Shown here: piece by piece, positions 15,970-24,394 of the stretch
Numbering within the stretch: the first letter of the stretch is position 1
How the letters are laid out: each line of letters begins with the position of its first letter
Position numbers and translations under genes: made by a program
Notes under the pieces: generated by a model
What the model saw: only the letters and a program-made list of their open reading frames with translations
Told to the model about the DNA's origin: nothing
The model's database searches: none
Origin: UBA11524 sp965646445
GTDB taxonomy: Bacteria > Bacillota > Clostridia > Christensenellales > Aristaeellaceae
Direction of reading: 5' to 3'
NCBI GenBank assembly: GCA_965646445.1
Contig: CBFFZW010000002.1
Coordinates: 1-64,000, forward strand
Length of the DNA stretch: 64,000 bases

Positions 15970-18072
15970 TCAGAATCCCAGGAGCATCGCCGCGTGGTAT
16001 ACCACAAACGCGCACAGCCACGCCACAGCCGTCTGGCCTACGGCGGAACCGACGGCCCAGCGGCGGCTTTCCATCTCCCGGCGCATGGCGGCAAAGGCCG
16101 CGACGCAGGGCATGTACAGCAGCACAAACGTGAGGAAGGAGGCTGCCGCCGCTGTGGACGGGAATACGGCCCGCATAGCGGTGAGCATCGCGCCGGACTC
16201 CGCGTCCACACCAGCTAACACCGCCAGGGTGCTGACCACGCTTTCCTTGGCCATCACGCCGGTCAGCACCGCGGTGACGGCTTCCAGGGAGCCGAAGCCC
16301 AGCGGCGCGAAAATGGGCGCGATCAGCCCCGCAACGCTGCCCAGGATGCTCTCCTGCATGGAGGCCGCCGGTTCAAAGCGGAAATTGAAGGATTGCAGGA
16401 ACCACACCACCACCGTGGCCAGGAAAATGATGGTGAACGCGCGCTGAATGAAGTCCTTCGCCTTATCCCACATGTTGCGCAGCACATTCCGGGGCGTCGG
16501 GAGGCGATAGGCAGGCAGCTCCATGATGAAGGGCGCCGCGTCGCCGTGGAACAGCACGCGCTTGAGGATCAGCCCCGCGAGCACCGACATCAGGATGCCG
16601 CCCAGGTACATCAGCGTCATCACCAGCACCTGATTGTCATGGAAGAACGCCGCCGCGAACAGCGCGTAGACCGGCACCTTGGCGCCGCAGGACATGAAGG
16701 GCGTCAGCAGGATGGTAAAGCGCCGATCCCGCCTGCTGCTCATGCTCCTGGCGGACATCACCGCCGGCACCGTGCAGCCGAAGCCCATCATCATCGGGAT
16801 GAAGCTGCGGCCGTTCAGGCCGATTTTCCGCAGCGGCTTATCCATCAGGAAGGCCGCCCGGGCCATGTAGCCGCTGTCCTCCAGAATGGACAGGCACATG
16901 AACAGGATCACGATGGTCGGCATGAAGGCCAGGACGCTGCCGACGCCCCGCAGCGCGCCTTCCACCACCAGCTGACGCAGCCACGACGCCACCTCAGCCG
17001 TTACCAGTGCATCCTCAATCAGGGCAATGCCGCTGTCCACCAATGCACTGAAGCCGTCTGCGATCCAGGTGCCGATGGGGCCGAAGGTGACCCAAAAGAC
17101 GGACAGCATCATCAACAGAAAGACCGGGATAGCCAGCATGGGATGCGTCAGTACCTTGTCGATGCGGTCGGAAAGCGACGCCGCCTCCCCTTCCGGCTGA
17201 CGCCGCACATAGGCCTTGTCCAGCATCTGCTCGATGAAGCGATAGCGAAGATCCGCCATGACAGCCGCGCGTTCCATGTGTTCATCGGCTTCCATGTTCA
17301 CGAGAATCTCATTGATGATGTGGTTTTCCTCATCGGTCAGGCCAAGGAGCTCCCGCATGGGATCATCGCCCTCAAACAGCTTGGTGGCTGCGTAACGAGG
17401 ATTCAGCCCGGCCTTGTATGCCTTTGCCTCAATCAGGTGGACAATGGCGTGAAGGGCCTTGTGGGCCGAGCCTGTGCACAGATCCAGCGGCGGCGCCGCG
17501 CGGCGGTTCTCCGCAGCATCCATCGCCAGCCGAACCAGTTCGTCAATGCCCTCGCCCTTCCTGGCGCAGATGGCGACCACCGGCACCCCCAGGCGCTGCG
17601 ACAGCATATCCACATGGATGATGTCGCCATGGGCGCGCACCTCATCCATCATGTTCAGAGCAATCACCACCGGAACCCCCAGCTGCAGTAGCTGAAGGGT
17701 CAGGTACAGATTGCGCTCCAGATTGGTGGCATCCACAATGTTGATGACCACATCCGGCTTCTCCATGGTAATGAAGTTCCGGCTGACAATCTCCTCCATG
17801 GAATAGGGCGACAGGGAGTAAATTCCCGGTAAGTCCACAATGCGAACGTCGCTGTTTTTCTCCCGTTCCATCTGCCTGCGCCCACCCAGTGTCGGCACGC
17901 CGAAGTGCGCATCGCCGCCATGATGATGGTGCAGCAGCAGGCCCGTCTTCTGTTCTACCGTGACACCGGGCCAGTTGCCCACATGCTGATTGGAGCCTGT
18001 CAGCACGTTAAACAGCGTGGTTTTGCCGCTGTTCTGATTGCCGGCCAGGGCGAAGGTGTATTGCTTGCTCAT
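15970..18072 (-). CDS. feoB: Ferrous iron transporter FeoB
   Basis: This 700-residue membrane GTPase takes up Fe2+. The N-terminal G domain shows GNQNSGKT (11-18), the DLPG loop (80-83), NMMD and ARKGEG. A GTPase-associated helical region and a polytopic membrane part follow, with the paired gate segments GFGCTVPAVMSAR and MSCGAKVPVYALF. An insertion (about residues 45-74, with HHHH at 48-51 and His56) separates strands in the switch region, where most FeoB proteins have a short turn. The ATG overlaps the feoA stop (ATGA). Confidence 0.95.
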   Translation of the reverse strand: MSKQYTFALAGNQNSGKTTLFNVLTGSNQHVGNWPGVTVEQKTGLLLHHHHGGDAHFGVPTLGGRRQMEREKNSDVRIVDLPGIYSLSPYSMEEIVSRNFITMEKPDVVINIVDATNLERNLYLTLQLLQLGVPVVIALNMMDEVRAHGDIIHVDMLSQRLGVPVVAICARKGEGIDELVRLAMDAAENRRAAPPLDLCTGSAHKALHAIVHLIEAKAYKAGLNPRYAATKLFEGDDPMRELLGLTDEENHIINEILVNMEADEHMERAAVMADLRYRFIEQMLDKAYVRRQPEGEAASLSDRIDKVLTHPMLAIPVFLLMMLSVFWVTFGPIGTWIADGFSALVDSGIALIEDALVTAEVASWLRQLVVEGALRGVGSVLAFMPTIVILFMCLSILEDSGYMARAAFLMDKPLRKIGLNGRSFIPMMMGFGCTVPAVMSARSMSSRRDRRFTILLTPFMSCGAKVPVYALFAAAFFHDNQVLVMTLMYLGGILMSVLAGLILKRVLFHGDAAPFIMELPAYRLPTPRNVLRNMWDKAKDFIQRAFTIIFLATVVVWFLQSFNFRFEPAASMQESILGSVAGLIAPIFAPLGFGSLEAVTAVLTGVMAKESVVSTLAVLAGVDAESGAMLTAMRAVFPSTAAAASFLTFVLLYMPCVAAFAAMRREMESRRWAVGSAVGQTAVAWLCAFVVYHAAMLLGF

Positions 18073-18338
18073 TTTTCCTCCGCCTCCCCGCGCAGGGTGA
18101 TCTTCACCGCGTCATCTTTGCGCAGCGTCAAAGCATAGCCGCGAAGATGGATTTCCAGGGGATCGCCCATGGGCGCGGTCTTCTGCAAGGTCACTTTCAC
18201 CCCGGGCGTGATGCCCATATCCAGCAGGTGGCGGTGCAGCGCGCCCTCGCCGCCCACAGTATCCACAATGCCCCATTCTCCCGGCTGAAGCTGCGCGATG
18301 TTTTCACGCCGCGCCGGACTGTTTTGCTGTTCCTTCAT
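18069..18338 (-). CDS. feoA: Ferrous iron transport accessory protein FeoA
   Basis: This SH3-like FeoA protein of 89 residues includes the usual GGEGALHRHLLDMGITPGVKV segment and ends with a strand PLEIHLRGYALTLRKDDA. FeoA is thought to regulate FeoB GTP hydrolysis or complex assembly. Start choice is uncertain: ATG 18338 has GGTGAG a few bases upstream, while a GTG at 18347 would add three residues and has AAAGG just before it. It sits directly before feoB behind its own promoter and candidate metal-repressor operator. Confidence 0.88.
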   Translation of the reverse strand: MKEQQNSPARRENIAQLQPGEWGIVDTVGGEGALHRHLLDMGITPGVKVTLQKTAPMGDPLEIHLRGYALTLRKDDAVKITLRGEAEEK

Positions 18339-18358
18339 CCTGCTCACCGGCCTTTCGT

Positions 18359-18374
18359 GTTAGTCGTGCCTAAC
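18359..18374. promoter_or_regulatory. Candidate iron-repressor operator of feoAB
   Basis: GTTAG (18359-18363) and CTAAC (18370-18374) form an inverted repeat with a 6-base spacer, directly downstream of the feo -10 box. The half-sites resemble the TTAG/CTAA ends of DtxR/IdeR boxes. Position and gene context support a metal repressor; the identity is inferred. Confidence 0.45.
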
Positions 18375-18376
18375 GA

Positions 18377-18406
18377 ATCATATCACAAAGCATATAACCC
18401 TGTCAA
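18377..18406 (-). promoter_or_regulatory. Promoter of feoAB
   Basis: On the minus strand, TTGACA (18406-18401) and TATGAT (18382-18377) are 18 bases apart. The -35 box overlaps the end of spoIVFB, so feoAB can be transcribed separately. Confidence 0.7.
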
Positions 18407-19299
18407 CGGGTAGGGCGGTCTTGATTGTCAAGACTTTCAAGCCGTTCTCCCGGCATACGCAGATAGCCGTCAATCACCTGCTCCTCCGACAACACGCGGC
18501 GAAGACTCAAATTGCTGTCCATCAGGCAGTACATCGTCATCCTCCTGGGATGCAGCATCATAACCGCCTGGCGAAGGGGCACAGTTCCCAGGGCGGCCAG
18601 ACAGTGCGCGGCGGTGATCCCCCTTCGTTCCATGCGGATTTTGCGATCCATAAACCCCCGCAGTTCCGCCAAGGCGGCGGATACCGTGGCGGTGGATGCC
18701 GCGTAAATGATAAAGCACCCAGTAGCCGCCAGGGAAAAGTTCCATCCGCCCTGACGCCAGGTCATCAACAGGTTCAAGCCGACGCAGCACAATCCCAGCG
18801 CCGTCCCCAGGGCGCGCAGAATGATCTTGACACGGACTGACCGAAGCCAGAAGCCCAGGATAAGCGCAAGCATTCTGCCGCCATCCAGCGGCAGCGCGGG
18901 CAGCAGGTTCAGCAGCAGCAAGGATACGTTGCACTGGAAAATCACCCGTCCCAACGAAAGAGGAAGCCATTCCATTTTCACACCGAAAAGCGCCAGGGTG
19001 CACAGCAGCAGCGTCATCGCCGGCCCCGCCAAAAGCACCAGCAGCCGCCAGCCCGGAGGAACGCCTTCCTCCTCTTCCAGGCGCATTACAGCGCCCAAGG
19101 GCGTCAGTTCAACCTCCTTGGGCGGATAGCCGAACGCGGCGGACGTTAGCGCGTGGGCACATTCGTGGAGGAAGATGGATACCAGCCCCACCGCCATCAG
19201 CAGCCCATGCCCCGCCAGCATGGCATAGGCCAGGAAAGCGATCGTCCCCCCATGCAGATAGACCGCCGTGCCGCCCTTTCGCCATATGGTAAACCTCAT
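18403..19299 (-). CDS. spoIVFB: SpoIVFB-like intramembrane metalloprotease (M50 family)
   Basis: This 298-residue polytopic membrane protease has the zinc motif HECAH on a membrane helix and the second metal-ligand motif NLLPALPLDGGR. About six hydrophobic segments come before a roughly 90-residue C-terminal domain (from ALAELRGFMDRK) that fits a CBS-like regulatory part. In Bacillus, SpoIVFB in the forespore outer membrane cleaves pro-sigma-K. The upstream overlapping gene looks like its partner SpoIVFA, which strengthens the call over a generic M50 protease. No pro-sigma-K gene is in the window. Confidence 0.85.
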   Translation of the reverse strand: MRFTIWRKGGTAVYLHGGTIAFLAYAMLAGHGLLMAVGLVSIFLHECAHALTSAAFGYPPKEVELTPLGAVMRLEEEEGVPPGWRLLVLLAGPAMTLLLCTLALFGVKMEWLPLSLGRVIFQCNVSLLLLNLLPALPLDGGRMLALILGFWLRSVRVKIILRALGTALGLCCVGLNLLMTWRQGGWNFSLAATGCFIIYAASTATVSAALAELRGFMDRKIRMERRGITAAHCLAALGTVPLRQAVMMLHPRRMTMYCLMDSNLSLRRVLSEEQVIDGYLRMPGERLESLDNQDRPTR

Positions 19300-19979
19300 G
19301 ACGCACTGTCCAGCAGCACGGCTGGATCCACGCTGTAACCATCCCGCCGCACCTCCATCACAAAATCAGCACCGGGCATCAGCGTACCGATGCTATCTCC
19401 CGCGCTGACCGCATCGCCCATGCTGACGCTGACCTCGCCTAAATTGCCGTAAAGGCAGGAAAGCCCATCGTCCCCAAGCACCTGTACCAGCCGCTCCTCA
19501 CCATTGCCATGGTACACACCAATCACTTCGCCGTCCATGGAGGAAGTGATCTGCGCGCTCCCGGTGCGCCAGGCCATATAAGGTTCATCCTCGCTCCAGG
19601 CGTGAACCACCGCGCCTCCGGAAACCGGCATCGCCAGGGCTTCCCCCGGGCTGGTCTGGCCGAAAACCAATGTGGCCTCCGGGAATAAAGCACTGACGAA
19701 GGACAGCTTGCCCAGCTGATCGTCCAGCAGGGTATCGCCCGTGACGGCGGTCATCACCGCATCCGTCACATCCATCGCCTGCGGAAGCGCGCCTCCTCGC
19801 AGGGTGATTGCGCACATAACCAGCGCGGCTGCTACCGCCATGTTCTTCAGCAGCTCCTCCCCGGGCTTGCGGCGCAGCTGCTCCCGCCAGCTTGCCTCGG
19901 GAATATCAGGCAGCCGCGCTATTTTTTCCTTCGGACGAAGCTGCTGGGTTCGGGTTTCTCCCGGGCGATGTTCATCCAT
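19296..19979 (-). CDS. spoIVFA: SpoIVFA-like membrane protein with M23-type domain
   Basis: The 227-residue protein has a charged cytoplasmic N-terminus (about 55 residues), one membrane helix (LLKNMAVAAALVMCAITL) and an outer domain. That domain ends in a degenerate LytM/M23 fold (GEVIGVYHGNGEERLVQV, LSCLYGNLGEVSV, GDAVSAGDSIGTL) without the zinc ligands of active endopeptidases. This is the layout of SpoIVFA, which holds SpoIVFB inactive during sporulation. GGGAGGTGG lies 7 bases before ATG 19979, so an upstream in-frame ATG is rejected. The stop overlaps the spoIVFB start. Confidence 0.75.
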   Translation of the reverse strand: MDEHRPGETRTQQLRPKEKIARLPDIPEASWREQLRRKPGEELLKNMAVAAALVMCAITLRGGALPQAMDVTDAVMTAVTGDTLLDDQLGKLSFVSALFPEATLVFGQTSPGEALAMPVSGGAVVHAWSEDEPYMAWRTGSAQITSSMDGEVIGVYHGNGEERLVQVLGDDGLSCLYGNLGEVSVSMGDAVSAGDSIGTLMPGADFVMEVRRDGYSVDPAVLLDSAS

Positions 19980-20033
19980 ATCAAAAGCCACCTCCCTCAT
20001 GCACAAGGTGTATGCCGAGGCAGGTGGCGTAAG

Positions 20034-20051
20034 AACCGACGCAGGTCGGTT
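20034..20051. repeat. Short dyad repeat AACCGAC-N4-GTCGGTT
   Basis: AACCGAC (20034-20040) and GTCGGTT (20045-20051) form a perfect 7-bp dyad in the spacer between spoIVFA and the PLP lyase gene. Related dyads occur at 21717-21737, 22922-23019 and 24326-24393, all within or around miaA and mutL. Confidence 0.6.
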
Positions 20052-20106
20052 GTTTCACATTACAAACAAAGTCTGTTTTCGATCGTTCAAAGCAAACCCG
20101 GGTCGG

Positions 20107-21357
20107 TTAGCTCATGCTTAGAGCGCCTACTTCAACCATGCGCTCCAGCGCCTTGGCCAGGGCAATACGGCCATGGGCATAAGTCAGGCCTCCCTGCATG
20201 TAAGCCGTGAACGGCTCGCGCATGGGCGCGTCAGCGCTAAGCTCCACCGAAGCGCCGGATACAAAGGTTCCAGCCGCCATCACCACCTGATCGTTGTACC
20301 CAGGCATATCCCAGGGCTCAGGCAGCGCCATGCTGTCAATGGGCGACGCCATTTGGATTCCCTGGCAGAAGGCCACCAGCCGCTCCGGGGTGCGCATCTG
20401 GATCGCCTGGATGATGTCGGCCCGGGGCTCGTCCGCAGGCGGGGTGGTGGTCATGCCGAGGTTTTCAAAAACCCGTGCCGCCAGACAGGCCGTCTTGATG
20501 GCCTGGGCCACGGTATGCGGGGCCATGAACAATCCTTGATAGAAGGGCTGATAGCTGGCAGCGTAGGAGCCCACTTCCAGTCCGATTCCCGGCGCCGTCA
20601 GCCGATACGCGATGCGGGTGATGGCCTCCTCGGTGCCCACGACATAGCCACCCGTGGGAGCCAGACCGCCGCCCGGATTCTTAATCAGGCTGCCCACGCA
20701 AACATCCGCGCCGTAATGGCTGGGCTCCTTTTCGCAGACAAACTCGCCGTAGCAGTTATCGACCATCAGCCGGACGCCAGGGTGCTTGCGGTGCAGCATC
20801 TCCGCCAAATCCTTGAAGTCCTCCGGCATCAGGGATGGCCGCCAGGCGTAGCCGCGGCTGCGCTGGGCAATCACAAGCCGCGTTCTGGGCGTGATGGCGC
20901 GATCCACCGCGTCCACGTCAATCCTGCCGTCACGCAGCTCAACCTGACCATACGTTACCCCCATCTCCTTGAGAGAACCGACCGGAGTCTTTTCTTCGCT
21001 CCAGCCGATAATATCCTCCAGCGTATCGTAGGGCGTTCCCGTAGCGGACAAGATGTGATCCCCCGGCAGCGTCAGTCCAAACAGACAAAGGGAGATGGCA
21101 TGGGTTCCGCTGACGATCTGCGGCCGGACGATGGCAGCCTCCGTGTCGAAAAGCGCGGCGAAAATGCGTTCCAGGTTGTCCCGGCCCACATCATCGTAGC
21201 CATAGCCGGTGGTCGGCGCGAAATGCCGGTATGCCACCTGATGCTCCTGGAAAGCCGCCAGCACCCGCCGTGTTCCGATCGCCTCCATGGCGTCTACCCG
21301 GGCAAAAACAGGTCTGAGACTTTCCTCCGCCTGCGCAATCCGTTCCTGAATGTTCAT
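20107..21357 (-). CDS. Methionine gamma-lyase family protein (aluminium-resistance family, YnbB-like)
   Basis: This 416-residue PLP-dependent fold-type I protein belongs to the group once called aluminium-resistance proteins. Marks are RPQIVSGTHAISLCLFGL, MVDNCYGEF (aspartate that binds the PLP ring) and VGSLIKNPGGGLAPTGGY with the Schiff-base lysine. The true reaction in this subfamily is unsettled; cysteine/methionine-type lyase chemistry is only inferred. A longer frame exists, but ATG 21357 overlaps the miaA stop (ATGA) and has GAGGAG upstream. In Bacillus too, a homologue lies near the miaA region. Confidence 0.85.
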   Translation of the reverse strand: MNIQERIAQAEESLRPVFARVDAMEAIGTRRVLAAFQEHQVAYRHFAPTTGYGYDDVGRDNLERIFAALFDTEAAIVRPQIVSGTHAISLCLFGLTLPGDHILSATGTPYDTLEDIIGWSEEKTPVGSLKEMGVTYGQVELRDGRIDVDAVDRAITPRTRLVIAQRSRGYAWRPSLMPEDFKDLAEMLHRKHPGVRLMVDNCYGEFVCEKEPSHYGADVCVGSLIKNPGGGLAPTGGYVVGTEEAITRIAYRLTAPGIGLEVGSYAASYQPFYQGLFMAPHTVAQAIKTACLAARVFENLGMTTTPPADEPRADIIQAIQMRTPERLVAFCQGIQMASPIDSMALPEPWDMPGYNDQVVMAAGTFVSGASVELSADAPMREPFTAYMQGGLTYAHGRIALAKALERMVEVGALSMS

Positions 21358-22286
21358 GCTTCCACTCCTCTTGTATACCAACTTCTTAGCTGATGGCAGG
21401 CGTCCGCCGCCAGACTGTCCACCCAGAGCACGTCCTCTTCCCGGCGCATCCAGGTCAGCTGCCTTTTGGCGTAATGCCGCGTTCCCAGCTTGATGGCGTC
21501 CACCGCCTGCGCCAAGTCGCATTCACCGCGGACGTAGGGCGCCAGCTCCTTGTAGCCCAGACCCTTCATGGCCTGGGCAGATGTCGAAACGCCCTCCGCC
21601 AGCAGACTACGCACTTCTTCAACCAAGCCGTCTTGCACCATCTGATCCACCCGATCCTCAATGCGCCGATACAGCCGTTCGCGCTCCATGGTCAGCGTGG
21701 CGACCCGATAATCAAATTCGACTTCGGTCGGTTTTTGCGGCTGCTGGCTGAAAGGCACCCCGGTGGATCGGAATACTTCCAGCGCGCGTATGGCCCTGCG
21801 CACATCGTTCAGGTGCAGCCGGGCCGCCGTTGCCGGATCCACTTCCTCCAGCATCGCGTGCAGGCGCTCTCGGCCCCCTGGCGCGTCAGCCAGCGCCTGC
21901 AGTTCATCCCGCAGCGCCTGATTCGCCCCGGCATCCCCCATGGCCATGGGCTGACGGAGGGCGCGCAGGTACAGCCCCGTGCCGCCCACCAGCAGAACCT
22001 GATGCCCCCGCCCATGAATCTCCCGGAAGCATGCCTCCGCCATGGCCTGATACTGCGCCACGGAAAAGGGCTCCCACGGCTCAGCCACGTCCAGCATGTG
22101 ATGCGGCACCCCGTCCATTTCTTCCATGGTGGGCTTGGCGGTACCGATGTTCATTCGCCGGTAGATCTGCATGGAATCCATGCAGACAATCTCACAGCCA
22201 AATTCCTTGGCCAGACGAATCGAAAAACCTGTTTTGCCGCTGGCCGTCGGGCCCGTCAACACCCAGCAGCATTGCTTCTTCTCCAT
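21354..22286 (-). CDS. miaA: tRNA dimethylallyltransferase
   Basis: MiaA adds the isopentenyl group to A37 of tRNAs reading UNN codons. The 310-residue enzyme has the P-loop GPTASGKT, MDSMQIYRRMNIGTAKP, PHHMLD and the late KLGTRHYAKRQLTWMRR motif. An alternative ATG would add 13 residues, but GAGGA (overlapping the mutL stop) lies 7 bases before ATG 22286. The segment QKPTEVEF (about residues 191-198) is encoded by one copy of the dyad repeat seen in mutL. The product i6A is the substrate of MiaB, whose gene lies upstream in the same operon. Confidence 0.94.
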   Translation of the reverse strand: MEKKQCCWVLTGPTASGKTGFSIRLAKEFGCEIVCMDSMQIYRRMNIGTAKPTMEEMDGVPHHMLDVAEPWEPFSVAQYQAMAEACFREIHGRGHQVLLVGGTGLYLRALRQPMAMGDAGANQALRDELQALADAPGGRERLHAMLEEVDPATAARLHLNDVRRAIRALEVFRSTGVPFSQQPQKPTEVEFDYRVATLTMERERLYRRIEDRVDQMVQDGLVEEVRSLLAEGVSTSAQAMKGLGYKELAPYVRGECDLAQAVDAIKLGTRHYAKRQLTWMRREEDVLWVDSLAADACHQLRSWYTRGVEA

Positions 22287-22296
22287 CCTGGCATCC

Positions 22297-24303
22297 TCAC
22301 TGCAGGCGCTTGAAGCGCCGGTCAAGCTCGGTGTGGCTCAACGCCACCACCAGCGGCCGTCCATGGGGACAGGTGGGCGTAACATGCTGATCCACCATGG
22401 TGGTTACCAGATGGCGGATGTCTGTCTCCGCCAAAGCCTCGCCGCCCTTGACCGCCTTCTTGCAGGCCATTTGCAGGATGGCCGCACGTCTGCGCTCCAT
22501 GGAAATCGTTCCGCGCTCTCCCGCCAGCTGATCCAGAATTTCATGGAGAAAATCCACGGCCTGGGGCTGGCCCAGAATCATCGGAATGGTGCGGATGGAC
22601 ATCTCCGCATCGCCAAAGGGCTCCACCGTCAGTCCCAGGGAAGCCAGCAGCTCGTGATGCTCCTGCAGCAACGCCTGTTCCCGCCGATTCACCGTCACCA
22701 CCATGGGGATGAGCAGTTCTTGGCCGCAGGTATGCTGATCATACGCTTTCATCATGCGGTCGAAGAGCAGCCGTTCATGGACGGCGTGCTGGTCAATCAT
22801 CAGCAAATGATCGTCATATTCCACCAGAATATAGGTATTGAACACCGCGCCCAGGAGCTTCATGGGCTTCGGCGCATCCGGCAGAAAGGACGCCTGCTCC
22901 AACCTTGCGCCATCACTGTCTGTTTCCGACTTCGGTAGGTTTTTCAGCGATGTGGACGCAAGTCGGTTAACCGGTGTTTCCGACATTGGTCGGTTTTGTA
23001 CTTCGGACGGTTTTTGTACACTCTCCTGCTTTTCTTTTTCAGGCGTCTTCATATAGCCAGGCAAGACCGATGCATTCTCCCTCAGCACGGAGGCCGCAGT
23101 CGTCACTTGCGATGGCTGCGGCTGAAGCTCCTTTGCCGGTATCCGGGAAGTCACCTCTTCTGGGATCGGGGCCTTTGGCAGGATCGGAGGCACCGATGCG
23201 CCATCCGCCTGAACGGCTGTCGACGCACGCAATGTCTGCCGCGTGACCTGCACAGGCGCTTGGGTCTGCTGCTGGCTTGTCAAGCGCATCTGAGGCGCGT
23301 GGACCAGAACATCCGGCTCGGCGATCCCCTCCCGCACCAGGGCTTCCAGCGCCTCCGCGATCCGGGGTTCGTCCTGAAAACGCACCTCCAGCTTGTTGGG
23401 ATGGACGTTGACATCCACCGTGTCGTAGGGCATGGTCAGATGCAGCACACACGCGGGGTACTTGCCAACCGTCACACGCTCCCGGCAGGCCGCTTCCACC
23501 GCTGATGATAGCAGCGCGCTTTTCATATAGCGGCCATTGATGAAAAAGGACTGATGGCCCCGGTTGCCCCGGGCGCAGTCGCCAACGCCCACATATCCCT
23601 TGACCACCATGCCGCCCTCGCAGCCTTCCACCGTGCGCATGGAGCGCAGAGCCTCGCTGCCATAGATGGCAAAGACCGCCGACGCCAGCTTGCCGTCTCC
23701 GGCGGAGTGGTACAGCGTCTTGCCCTGGCTGATGAAGCGGAAGGACACGTCCGGCCTGGAAAGGATCAGCCGCATCATCAGGTCGGATACCAATCCGGCC
23801 TCCGTGGCGGGCTTTTTCAGGAACTTGAGGCGCACAGGGGTGTTGAAAAACAAGTCCCGCACCACGAACGTCGTGCCTTCCGGGCAGGCGGCCTCCTCGA
23901 TGGACGTGATGCGGCCGCCATCGTTCTGCACCTTGATGCCGCTGACATCCGCCTTGGTGCGGGTAGTGCAGGTCACATGGCTGACGGCGGCAATGGAGGC
24001 CAGCGCCTCCCCGCGAAAGCCCAGGGTCTCAATGGCGAACAGATCCTGCGCCCTTGTGATTTTGCTGGTGGCGTGGCGCTCAAAGGCCATACGGATCTCG
24101 CTCTGCTGGATGCCGCTGCCGTTGTCCGTCACCCGAAAGTAGCTGATGCCGCCATCCCGGATTTCCACCGTGACCGCGCTGGCCCCGGCGTCCAGGCTGT
24201 TTTCCACCAGCTCCTTGATGGCGGCGGCAGGCCGCTCCACCACCTCGCCCGCCGCAATTTTGCCGATGACCTCATCGGTCAGCAGCTGTATCTTTCCTGC
24301 CAT
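22297..24303 (-). CDS. mutL: DNA mismatch repair protein MutL
   Basis: This 668-residue MutL has an N-terminal GHKL ATPase (KELVENSLDAGAS, DNGSGI, GFRGEALASI), a Pro/Ser-rich linker (about residues 350-475) and a C-terminal dimerisation/endonuclease domain with DQHAVHERLLFD, ACKKAVKGGE and CPHGRP. It is thus a nicking-type MutL as in Gram-positives. The frame opens earlier at 24387, but GHKL homology begins right after ATG 24303, preceded by AAAGGAAA. Three dyad-repeat copies lie in the linker-coding region (22922-23019). mutS is upstream and miaA immediately downstream. Confidence 0.95.
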   Translation of the reverse strand: MAGKIQLLTDEVIGKIAAGEVVERPAAAIKELVENSLDAGASAVTVEIRDGGISYFRVTDNGSGIQQSEIRMAFERHATSKITRAQDLFAIETLGFRGEALASIAAVSHVTCTTRTKADVSGIKVQNDGGRITSIEEAACPEGTTFVVRDLFFNTPVRLKFLKKPATEAGLVSDLMMRLILSRPDVSFRFISQGKTLYHSAGDGKLASAVFAIYGSEALRSMRTVEGCEGGMVVKGYVGVGDCARGNRGHQSFFINGRYMKSALLSSAVEAACRERVTVGKYPACVLHLTMPYDTVDVNVHPNKLEVRFQDEPRIAEALEALVREGIAEPDVLVHAPQMRLTSQQQTQAPVQVTRQTLRASTAVQADGASVPPILPKAPIPEEVTSRIPAKELQPQPSQVTTAASVLRENASVLPGYMKTPEKEKQESVQKPSEVQNRPMSETPVNRLASTSLKNLPKSETDSDGARLEQASFLPDAPKPMKLLGAVFNTYILVEYDDHLLMIDQHAVHERLLFDRMMKAYDQHTCGQELLIPMVVTVNRREQALLQEHHELLASLGLTVEPFGDAEMSIRTIPMILGQPQAVDFLHEILDQLAGERGTISMERRRAAILQMACKKAVKGGEALAETDIRHLVTTMVDQHVTPTCPHGRPLVVALSHTELDRRFKRLQ
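22922..23019. repeat. Three dyad-repeat copies inside the mutL linker
   Basis: On the mutL coding strand the units read roughly CAAAACCGACCAATGTCGG, AAAACCTACCGAAGTCGG and CAAAAACCGTCCGAAGT. They occupy 22976-22997, 22922-22944 and 22998-23019, and keep the frame open in the least conserved part of MutL. Confidence 0.55.
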
Positions 24304-24325
24304 GATCGTCTTTCCTTTTCTCAAT

Positions 24326-24393
24326 ACCGACCAAAGTCGGTTTTGCATCATTTTGTCGAAAAGTCGGTTTTGCCAATAACCGACCAAGGTCAG
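24326..24393. repeat. Dyad-repeat copies in the mutS-mutL spacer
   Basis: ACCGAC-N4-GTCGGT (24326-24341), a half copy AAAAGTCGGTTTTGCC (24359-24374) and AACCGACCAAGGTCAG (24378-24393) fill most of the 91-base gap between the mutS stop and mutL start. Confidence 0.6.
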
Positions 24394-24394
24394 C

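Noticed and set aside
19987..20028. GCCACCT/AGGTGGC hairpin hiding the spoIVFA ribosome site
   Set aside because: The outer 7-bp stem is real, but the interior does not pair well over 28 bases, so I do not claim translational control.
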